Origin: Flavobacterium phragmitis | GTDB taxonomy: Bacteria; Bacteroidota; Bacteroidia; Flavobacteriales; Flavobacteriaceae | Length of the DNA: 64,000 bases | Assembly: GCF_900112575.1 (NCBI RefSeq) | Contig: NZ_FOMH01000002.1 | Span: 62,001 to 126,000, forward strand | Reading direction: 5' to 3' | Part shown: positions 7,472 through 16,800 of the stretch, piece after piece | How the letters are laid out: each line of letters begins with the position of its first letter | Position numbering within the stretch: position 1 is the stretch's first letter | Program-made: the position numbers and the translations under genes | Notes under the pieces: model-generated | What the model was told of the DNA's origin: nothing | Databases searched by the model: none | The model's input: only the letters and a program-made list of their open reading frames with translations

Positions 7472-9058
7472 TCAATACTTCATTCTTTTTCTGCTCACTC
7501 TTCGTCCCTGTTCTTTTTTTTTGGTGTATATATATTCCTTATACTCGTGTTGTGTGAAAGATTTCATTAAAATCTCCTTTTCCAGAATTGCAAAATGTGC
7601 AGAGAGCTGTTTTCTAATGGATTTGGAATCCATCCCTTCGCGATAGGCTTTAATTGATTTAGAATAATAACGCTTCTTTGAGGCCTTTACCGCATAAGAA
7701 AGAAAATTCCTTTTTCCCAAATGCGAGTATCTTTCAAATATCTGCTTTTTGAGTATTTTATCCCTCTTTGATTTATCGCTGTAGGCCATCATAACAGTCT
7801 TTACAATCCTGCCCTTCATTTTCCTGAAATAGCGGGAAAGGCTTCCTGGCCTGATATAAATCGAGACTCCATTAAACTCAAAACCGAGATACTGTAGATT
7901 CTTATAATACTGCTGCTCATTCTGCGAAGTGAAAACTGGTGAAAATTTTTCAATTTTCTTCTGGTTAAATCCTCTGATTTTTCCGGATAATGCAGGCCTG
8001 AAATGGATTATTTCAGTTTTTTTTGTCTGAATAACCAGTTTATAGGCAGCTATTTCCTTTAGAACAATTTCATTGATTTGCGCTGCCTTTTCAGAGTCAC
8101 AGATTATTAAAAGATCATCGCAGTAGCGCCTGTATGTAAAGTCCAGCTCGATACTGAGATTAAATATCTTTTCATCAAAATCAATCAAGTAAATATTTGA
8201 CAGCAATGCGCTCATAGGCGAGCCTTGAGGTATTCCCCGGAAACTTTTCTCTCCTCCTTGCGAAATTTTAGGAAGATTGACCGTCAAAAGATTTCTTTTT
8301 CGGAGCAGATCAAACTTATTGTTGAACGTTGGGCCGGCTGCATCGTCAGGTATGAGATCTAGAAGCGAGTTCCAGTGAGGTGCTGTTTTTAAATCTATTT
8401 TAAAATGCTTCAAGATACTGTCTCGGTTTATGTAGCTGTATTTTGTAAGAGATCTGAAAATTTTATACTGGTCCTTTGCCAGCTCCTGAATGTTTAATGT
8501 TTTACACCATTTGTCTTTTAAAATCGTGTGGTCAATATTATCAAAATAACCGGTAATATCAAGTGCAATCGCAGTGCAGTGACCATTAGCTGAGGCCTTT
8601 TTTCTCACAGCTTCAAATGCTTCTTTTGCAAACTGTATATTACATTTCCCGTCAAGATCAGACCTGTAGGCCAGCACGCATTCACTAAAACCTTTCTCAT
8701 GTACATACTCTTGGTACTTTTCGGTCAAAGCAAAAGAATAAAAACCATAAATATAAGAGTCGAAATGGGAAGCGAAAGCGATGGGTCTTATTTTAGTTTC
8801 CAGACCATACATTTTTTCGTTTTCCTGAAATCTGAATCTCGGTGTTTTGGTTAGTATTTTTACAAAAGGAAGAAAAGAATGCTTTTCCATAAGCACTCTA
8901 TTTGACACAAGCTTTTTGATGTCACTGCTGTTTTTAAAAAAATTAAAATAAGGATCTAGGTGTGGATACGTTTTCAGTTCAAAACTCTCCTGGCTTTCGG
9001 CAGTCTTCGCCACATAACGCTCCCATAAATCCTCATTAAAAAGTAGTGTTTGATTCAT
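7472..9058 (-). CDS. Defence-type (UG/DRT-like) reverse transcriptase
   Basis: 528 residues. Polymerase motifs are complete: KIRPIAFASHFDSYIYGFYS (89-108), ALDITGYFDNIDH (165-177, metal-binding Asp167), RGIPQGSPMSALLSNIYL (274-291) and RRYCDDLLII (310-319, catalytic Asp314 and Asp315). It lacks group II intron maturase and HNH domains and no intron RNA flanks it. It also lacks a protease or RNase H region, so it is not a retroelement polymerase. About 130 basic helical residues follow the thumb. The layout fits bacterial unknown-group RTs that act in anti-phage defence (DRT families); the asparagine-glutamine-rich start and PYFNFF/SFLPF segments recall DRT2- or DRT9-like proteins, but I cannot assign a subtype. 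The upstream 500 bp is rich in hairpins, as expected if a template ncRNA precedes it. Confidence 0.85.
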   Translation of the reverse strand: MNQTLLFNEDLWERYVAKTAESQESFELKTYPHLDPYFNFFKNSSDIKKLVSNRVLMEKHSFLPFVKILTKTPRFRFQENEKMYGLETKIRPIAFASHFDSYIYGFYSFALTEKYQEYVHEKGFSECVLAYRSDLDGKCNIQFAKEAFEAVRKKASANGHCTAIALDITGYFDNIDHTILKDKWCKTLNIQELAKDQYKIFRSLTKYSYINRDSILKHFKIDLKTAPHWNSLLDLIPDDAAGPTFNNKFDLLRKRNLLTVNLPKISQGGEKSFRGIPQGSPMSALLSNIYLIDFDEKIFNLSIELDFTYRRYCDDLLIICDSEKAAQINEIVLKEIAAYKLVIQTKKTEIIHFRPALSGKIRGFNQKKIEKFSPVFTSQNEQQYYKNLQYLGFEFNGVSIYIRPGSLSRYFRKMKGRIVKTVMMAYSDKSKRDKILKKQIFERYSHLGKRNFLSYAVKASKKRYYSKSIKAYREGMDSKSIRKQLSAHFAILEKEILMKSFTQHEYKEYIYTKKKEQGRRVSRKRMKY

Positions 9059-9061
9059 TAT

Positions 9062-9580
9062 TTTTTTATAGGGACACCAGCAGGAAAGCAGTATCAGTCA
9101 TTAACCTTACCTGCTGATGTACAATGTTAAACATTGCTTGGCAGACGACCGATTTCCATCGTCTTGGGGTTTACACCCATTCATGCCTTAATCCTCACAT
9201 TGGCTGATAGAATTGTGTTCTCAGCACTTCAGATTGGCTTTTTTAATTCCAACCTTTCCAAGATTACCGGCAGTCTGACTGAACTGCTTTTGTGTGCCTT
9301 GAAACCTTGCAGAAATGTTTTACACCTGCTCGGACATACCAGACAGAGCCTGGGAAATCTTACAAACAATAGAAATGTTATGAAAGCAACTTTAATCTTG
9401 ACATTATGTCTGATATTTCATATCTTAGCGAAATATTTCTTTCCCTTTGGTTCAGAAATTGCAGTATATGTCATAAATCACATTCTGCCTGTCGCGATAG
9501 GCAGAATAGTCAACTTAAACATTCAACCCTCCAAACTATTTTGAAGGCACTTAGTTAGTTCAAAATCCGTGCCATACATT
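9062..9580 (-). ncRNA. Candidate structured ncRNA upstream of the reverse transcriptase
   Basis: There is no minus-strand gene in this 520-bp stretch directly upstream of the reverse transcriptase, yet it holds many inverted repeats: GGCAC/GTGCC (9546-9550 with 9569-9573); a 9-bp perfect arm ATTCTGCCT/AGGCAGAAT with an 8-nt loop (9482-9507); GCAGT/ACTGC (9270-9287); AGACGA/TCGTCT (9143-9164); and CAGCAGG/CCTGCTG (9078-9116). Several defence RT families (DRT2, DRT9) are known to use an ncRNA encoded just upstream as template. Boundaries are a guess; no promoter is clear. Confidence 0.35.
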
Positions 9581-9831
9581 ATCCTAATTACCACATTTAA
9601 TTATAACGCTCTATAGATATCAGTTTTATCAAAGAAAAGATAATTATTTGAAACATTTTGTCAGCTTATATGACAGCTCTGACATATACCAAGCCTGTTT
9701 TGGTTGTTCTCCATCACATTGATACTCTTTTAATTTTTCATTTCAATTACAATTTATCCCCATAGCATGCCAGCTTTGCAATCACAGCTCAATTAGGATC
9801 ATACTTCAGAAAATTATGCAAACTAGGGCCC

Positions 9832-9910
9832 TAGCCCCGATAGAAGCGGAAATCCTTCTGCGCCGCCGTTCGGCGCAAAAGATTGCAGAGGATAGCGGGA
9901 AAAAGCTCCC
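9832..9910 (+). repeat. REP palindromic repeat 3
   Basis: TAGCCCCGATAGAAGCGG to AGCGGGAAAAAGCTCC, with inner arms ATCCTTCTGCGCC and GGCGCAAAAGAT. Followed by about 80 bp (AATTGACGATGCTAATCATC onward) that also follows REP 5, then HTH fragment c. Confidence 0.75.
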
Positions 9911-9992
9911 AAAAAATAATATTAAAAATATTAAATGCAATTGACGATGCTAATCATCCGATCAGATTGCATAAAAATTCCTCCTACCGATT

Positions 9993-10122
9993 AAAAATAG
10001 CCAAAATAACCGGTTCCGTCACTTATCACAGGTGCATAAAGGATTTAAATGAATACGGCTATATAAACTACGTCCCTAAAAAAAATAGAAACCAGAAAAG
10101 CGTCATTTATTTTCTTGTTTAA
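9993..10122 (+). pseudogene. 3' fragment c of the HTH gene
   Basis: Matches the intact gene from about residue 54 to the stop, with substitutions GP to GS and A to V in the turn of the helix-turn-helix. The reading frame extends upstream into unrelated sequence to 9883, giving a chimeric open frame that is unlikely to be a real gene. Confidence 0.8.
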
Positions 10123-10191
10123 AAGCGGAACTGCTATTTTTTGGTGCAAAAGCTAGATCAGTTTTTTATAAACATCAGTACTCTGAGATTT

Positions 10192-10276
10192 GTGGCAAAA
10201 TCGTGGCACAAGGTATTTTTGAAAACAGGAAATCCAGCAAAATCAATTATTGACAAGCTTAGGTTCGAAACATTAC
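10192..10276 (+). repeat. R repeat 3
   Basis: GTGGCAAAATCGTGGCAC start and TTAGGTTCGAAAC 67 bp later. It begins 70 bp after the stop of HTH fragment c, and the 70 bp between (GCTATTTTTTGG, GATCAGTTTTTTATAAA) match the spacer between the intact HTH gene and R repeat 1. Fragment, spacer and repeat therefore moved as one piece. Confidence 0.75.
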
Positions 10277-10353
10277 TACCAAAACATATTAATTGTCAGT
10301 ATACTGCGAGACAACTAAATACTTATAAGAAATATTTAATATTTCTTATGTTC

Positions 10354-10378
10354 AAGGCTCCAAAATATTTGGAGCCTT
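10354..10378. terminator. Bidirectional hairpin terminator after the Tai4-like gene
   Basis: Arms AAGGCTCC and GGAGCCTT flank a 9-nt A/T loop. It lies about 65 bp beyond the end of the minus-strand immunity gene and is likely to stop the toxin-immunity transcript. Confidence 0.55.
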
Positions 10379-10441
10379 TCTAAAACATTTCTTCATATTC
10401 CCTTCTATGATTCCTTATCATTACAAAAAACTTTTTTCTCT

Positions 10442-10825
10442 TTATTTAGGAGATTCAAAAATTGCACTTTTTATAATTGTATCCGTCTTTAGAATTTTTA
10501 AAACCAAATTTTTAAAATCATCGTCATATTTAATACTAATGCAGCTTTTTAAGACCATGCCTTTACCTTTAATTTTTTCTTTAATATATGAATCTATAAA
10601 AGATTCCAGAGTTTCAAAATTATTTGGATTTAGGCTTAATTTTTTATTGTAAAAGAGAATGCTTTTATCTTCGCTTTTTATCCCATTGATCCAATTTGTT
10701 TGAGTAATGCATTTGCAGACCGCATAATCATCAAACCATGCCTTTGCAATTTGTTCTTGAGTAGCTGTCTGGGAAAAAACTTTAATGAAATTAAACATTA
10801 AAATTAAAAACAATATTTTTTTCAT
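10442..10825 (-). CDS. Tai4-like periplasmic immunity protein
   Basis: Start set at the internal ATG (MKKILFLILMFNFIKVFSQ), which opens a clean signal peptide; the longer frame adds nine residues that overlap the Rhs gene. The mature protein is about 110 residues. It begins 4 bp after the Rhs stop, so the pair is coupled. Features recalling the Tai4 immunity family are the helix with YAVCKC near the start, a central ESFIDSYIKEK helix and LKSCISIKYDDDF towards the end. A periplasmic location is where an inhibitor of a peptidoglycan amidase is needed. Recognition is by pattern and by position after a Tae4-like domain. Confidence 0.65.
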   Translation of the reverse strand: MKKILFLILMFNFIKVFSQTATQEQIAKAWFDDYAVCKCITQTNWINGIKSEDKSILFYNKKLSLNPNNFETLESFIDSYIKEKIKGKGMVLKSCISIKYDDDFKNLVLKILKTDTIIKSAIFESPK

Positions 10826-10829
10826 TTTT

Positions 10830-13800
10830 TTAAGGTTTATTTGATTTAACATAATATAGCGTTGCCTGATAAAACTGAGGGGAATCAGCGTAAGAATGTC
10901 CTCCTAGAACGGCGCTTCCATTCCATAAAGAGATATGGCCTAATGCTCCAAATACTTTTGGAGAAATTGGCTGCATAAAATATATTCCTTTAATTTTATT
11001 GAATGCACTTAACGAAGAATTTTTAGTGGTTTTACTCAACGTTAAATTAAACTGTTTGGGAAGATTTTCAGCCATTTTTTCTGAACTTAAATAATAATTC
11101 AAACCATCTTTATCTGTAAAGGTATTACCTTTGCTGTATCTGATATGATAGCCTGCTTTATTAAAAGCTATTGAAACCCTGAGTGCACATGCATTGGGAG
11201 CTTCCCCTGGGTGCTCTTTAACATATTGATCATAATGATCTTTTACAGTTCCTCCAATATCAAAAGCTTGGGTTGATGAAATCTGGCTAGTTTCATCTCC
11301 AGGATAGGATGCAATTAGTTTATCCATATCAACATTTTGTTTTTGAAAATGAGACATTCCATGATTTAATGCACTTACATATAGCCCTGTTGCGGCTCCT
11401 TGCCAAAAATTGCCTCCAGAGAGTTCTGCACCCGCGCCTCCCGAAATTGTGCCAAAAAGAATCATCCCCCCTTTGCTTTCTGCAAACTTACCCATTCCAT
11501 GATAGGCACTGTCTGCTCCGCCTCCCGTCCACGCGCTTGATGCAATGCTGCTTAACGCCCCTGAAACCATACCTGAAACTGCATTGCCATTTTGCACCCC
11601 TGCCATCATTCCCTGAAAATCAGCATGCAGCAGAGCCTGTGCGCCTGCCCGTAGATAAAAATTCGAAATGTTTAGAGTCGCAGAACCTATTCCAAAAGTT
11701 ACAGCACCGCTTAAAGCCCCCATAAAAGTGGCTTTCACCAATCCGCCAACTGTAAAATCCACATGTCCTGTAACTGCCATGACTCCATAAGTGGAAGCAG
11801 AAATAATTGCCCCGATGACGACTGCTGACAAAAGCTCTCCCATTCCCCACAATTCGCCACTGACATCAGTATATTTTAATGGATTATTCAGACAGTATCC
11901 ATAACGGTTGAAATTCTGAGTATTGTATGGCTCTTGAATATTATTATCAGGCTGAAGGAAACGACGGATGATAGGGTCATATAGCCTACCATTCATATGA
12001 ATTAGACCTGCACTTTGAAGATGCTCATGTCCAGTATAACCGCGGTCAGTAATAGCCAACTGCGAAAGAGCATTCCCCGAGCCATCCTGAATTTTTAAAA
12101 TTAAGCCCCATGAATCAAACAATCTTTTTTCAACAATAGAGCCGGAACTATTTGTGATAGCAACAATACTTCCCTGATAGTCTCTATGCAAATAAAAATA
12201 ATTTTCCGTTGTACCATCGCTTTTCAACATTAATGGAGCCGTATATGCATCGCCACCTATGTATGTAATTAATTCGACGCTTCCCGAAGCAGTTTTAACT
12301 TCCATCGATCCGTCAAAAGAATAGTCTTTTCTATTTGGCCTCTGTGTCTTCACTGCATTTATACCGCCATAAAACATACTGCTGCGATCATTATTATCAT
12401 TATAAGTAAAACTTATTTTATCTATCCCCGCTTCAGTAATTTCATAAGGACTTTTAAAAGAATTATAAGTTATGCTTTGAGTTTGCCTGCCCTGATAATA
12501 AGATAAAGCATCAGAAGAAACAATTATTGATGTATTTTGATATAATTTACTGGAATTAGTATAATTATAAGTTCCAGTTTGATTGGAAGTTATTCTTCCT
12601 CTATTATCATAAGCCTGTGAAACTGTAATCTTTTTAAAAGCTGTAAAATTGTCAACAAGAAAAACATTTAAAGAAGTTGTATTCTGCTTCTCAATTGTCA
12701 GCAGAAGAGTACTTCCGCCTAAAACAACAGTATGCTGTACATACACGTCTCTTGAGGTGCTTACTACACTTTTCAAATATTTTATACCAGTACCAGTTGT
12801 GGGATCTATTTCCTGAACATATACATTTAAATTATCCGCAGCAAGAACCCTCTGCACTTTAAAATTTAAAATTAACTGGTCACCTGCCGCCAAACTAGAA
12901 ATAACATTTTTTTTAAGCCCTGAGCCTGCTGCAGTGGCCTGAATACTAAGCTGTCCGGCACTTGCATTTACATTTGCACCATTTAGAGGTTCAAATCCTT
13001 CCGTACTATTCGTACTGAAAGTACTGTTTATGAACTCCTCATTAATATATTGGGTAGTAAGTCTGTCTAAATTATCATATCCATATTCCTCCAACTGATA
13101 AAAAAGATTTGAGCTTCTGCTTCTTAAGTTTCCTGTTGGAGCATCAAAAAGGGTAGTAAGCAATACTACATTGGATGAACCTAAAACACTTTTTTTCTCC
13201 GTAATATATCCGTACTGATCATAGGAATTATTTACATTAATATTATTCCCTAAACTCTCATTTGTCACTTGTCCTCTGGCGTTTACTGTATTATTCATCC
13301 AAAGACGGGTGTTCCCGTCAAATAATGCCCAAGAATAGCCATTTTTATATCTTTTAGTAATAGTTTTAGAGCTCGTTTTGCCTCCACTTATTACAGTAAA
13401 TTTTTCTGTGCTTACCCTTCCGAAATCGTCAAAAGAAAGTATCTCTTTTTCAAATCTTGCATAAGGTGTGGCCTCAATTGTTTTTGTTAATCTTCTGTAT
13501 GGAGAATCATACTCGTAGGAATATGAAATTGTTTTCCCTTCGATATTATCCGTAAATGTACTTGATGCAAGTAGTTTTGTTAAAGGGTCATAATTATAGC
13601 TGGTCTGATTATCTGTATTTACTCCGTATATGGTTTTAGATAAAATTTTTCCTGACGAATTATAGGTGTATGTAGTTTTACCATTTGGTGTCGTTTCTTC
13701 CCATATTTCTCCAGATGGATAGTAGGTATATAAATAGGTTCCTGCAGATGGGTCAGTCAGTTCAGATTTTATACCCCATTCATTGTACTTTACACTGACT

Positions 13801-16800
13801 TTAGTATTTAAATACTCCGAATCTTTGACATTCCCATTGGCGTAATAATTATAGTTAATCTGACCGCCATTATCTGATGCACTGACAACATCTCCATTAG
13901 CATTTTTGGTTGAACTGGTAGTTTTTGTTCCATCTGAAGCGGTTACGGTGAGACCATTGTATGTTATATTGGTAATCTTCCCAACTGCAGTTACAGTTGA
14001 AAGGGTTCTATTATAATCATCGTATGAAGTAGTATTCCATAATGATGGGCTTCCAGAATTATATGGCTCGCTTTCTCTAATTTTCCTTCCCAGAAAATCA
14101 TACTCTGTATTTTTGTAGGACCAAGTGTCATCTATATTTTTTTTTCCTGTTTTTTTTATCCTCCCCAGAGCGTCACTGACAGTTAAACTTTGCATGCCGT
14201 CATCACCAGTTTGAGTAATTGAATATTCTCCCGATGCTTTTGAATAGGCATAGCTAATATTTTTCCCTAAATAATCTGTTTCTTTAGATATTTTGCCCCA
14301 ATTATCAAATACAGTTACTGTTTGGGCCCCTTGTGGATTTGTGCGCGAAGTAACTAAACCATACAGAGGATGATAGCTATTATTAGTGGAAACAAAACCC
14401 TCAATATCTTTCGTCGTTTTAATAAATCTCCCTGTCGCATCGTAAGTAGTCTCCACTATTCTTGACGGAGTCAACGGCAGCGCACCAGGATAACTCAGTG
14501 TCTTCTTTAGTAAATTGCCATAGATATCATACTCATAATCTTCAGTCACATAAACATTATTCGCAGTATTTCCTTTTTTTTCTAGTTTACTGATCTTATT
14601 TCCTGTATGAGTATATTTTTCAAAAGTTTCAAATGTATCTCCATAGGCTGAATGAAGCACCTTCAGATCAGAGGGGCGTCCAATAAAATAATCGGCTCCA
14701 ATTCCTGAAGGATTATGGGTGAAATTTTCAGTTGTAGTAATAGTCCCCTGTAGAGTGCTCCCAGAAAAATTTTCTGTTTTGGTTACCAAAGGCAATTTAT
14801 AAATACTATCATACTGATAGCTCACCTTAGTTGAAACTCCAGTAATGTAATCAGAAGTTACCTTATTATCCAACAGCAGAGTATAAACGCCACCTGAAGC
14901 AGATGATATATAGCTGTTAACGGACGAATTGATAATTCCTGAAGGATTTCCAGAATTTACAAAAGAAAACGCATTTCCGGCATTAAGCAGCTCAGTATAT
15001 GTTCTTTTAATCGCATTTCTAAGACCAGGCTCATTTTCAATAACATTCCAGACTCTTTTGGCAGATCCATTCAAGTACCATGCACTTCTCGCCATTTTTA
15101 TAAAACCTAAAGGGCCCAAACCATCTAAATTCACTAAAAGGCCATTATATCTAAAATCCTGATACTTTGTAGTTCCCTCAGAAGTATTTGCAACCATGGA
15201 AACTAAATATGAGTTTGGCATTTTCTTTATTTCTACATTTGGATATGAAACGCTTTGAGATGATGAATAAAATTCATTTAAGTTTCCAAATCCATTATTC
15301 GAATCTCCAGGATCAATGGCAGCATAAGAAATAGCATCGCTTACAGCTCCAACAGAAGAGGTTACTTTTGTCATAAGAATATCCTGGCTTACATCTTTGG
15401 TAAAATTAACATAGGTAAGCTGATTATGATGATTTCTTACCATCAAAAGTTCAGTATTTGCCCCCATATATTTATATTTTGATACTATAGGATAAGGCAA
15501 ATCAGGAGAATCATTATTATGGTTGCAGATTTGAAGAGGTGCGCTTCCATAACAGGGTGAAGTATATTCCGCCGTAAACTTATTTCCTGTAATGGAAGTG
15601 TTGCCAATATTATTAGCAAAAGTTGATACGATCCATTGCGTGTCATAATTTTGAGCATCAGTAACTGGATTAGGACGGTAAATCTTTTCCCAAACCCTAA
15701 CCAGATCAGTTTTTCCATCACCATTTGTGTCCAACGCATAATACTTATTAAACTGCTTGTGATCGTATGTGTCCTTGGTATCGGGCCAATATTCAACAAT
15801 ATTATGCTGTTCTTTAACAAAAAATTGACCTCCTGAAGGGTTTGGATTGCTATAGTAAATACTCCAACCCATTTGTCCTGAGCCTCCTTCAGTATCAGGA
15901 ATCATAAGATCTGATTTGCCATCTCCGTTGTAGTCTCCAATGAGAAGCGTTTTGGTTTTGGAATATAAATCTAAAATTCCTTCGCCTATCACTTCCATTT
16001 GTACCCAAGGAGCTGAAGTTAGCTGTTTGAATGTTATAACTTTATATTCCTTACCCGCAGTAATTACCAATAGATCGGATTTGCCATCTGAATTAAAATC
16101 TGCTACAAGTCTTGTCTCTCCATATAAAATATTGCTAGAGGTATCAAGTTTTACAAATCCGCTCGATCCTTGAGCGGTACCCGCAGAAGGATCCAAATTG
16201 ACCATGTATGCATGAATTGCACCTGAGGGTTTAATAAATGTATCTGTCAATTTTGCTATAGGAACTGTAGTGTTACTCTGCAGATAATAATTCGTTATTC
16301 TTGTTTGATATTCAATTGTTGGCTGTAACACTAATACTTCAGAAATACCATTCCCATCAAAATCACCTTCTAAGAATTCCTTATACAAGCTGGTATTAGA
16401 ATTAGAAAGTGGACCATTTGTAACAGTATATCTATCTGGGTTTGAATATAATCCCCAAGAGACAGCTTCCGTTTCAGTAACATATTGAGCATTATGCACT
16501 TCGTACGGAAGTGTATTATAGATAAGATTATCATTAAAAGATGCTAACGTTTTTCCATAACTAAAAACTGGCGTATTATTTACAAGATTATAGACATCAA
16601 ATTTTAGCTGGACAGAATATCTTAGATTCTTTGTAACCAAGGACTGAAACTGATTGAGTTTTCCGCTGCTAATCGTTGTTGCGCCGAAAAAACCTTCTGT
16701 CCCGCGAAGGCTGGTAATTGAAACAGGTGCAGTTCCCGCACTACCTTGAAACATTTTAGTATAAACTTCATTACTGGTTACAAAATCTAAATGGCCGTCG

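Noticed and set aside
7472..9058. Reverse transcriptase as a group II intron or retron
   Set aside because: No maturase X or HNH domain and no domain V/VI-like RNA downstream; the RT is larger than retron RTs and no msr/msd layout was found.
9883..10122. 79-residue open frame at HTH fragment c
   Set aside because: A chimera of REP-derived sequence and a fragment of the HTH gene; only the 3' part is homologous.
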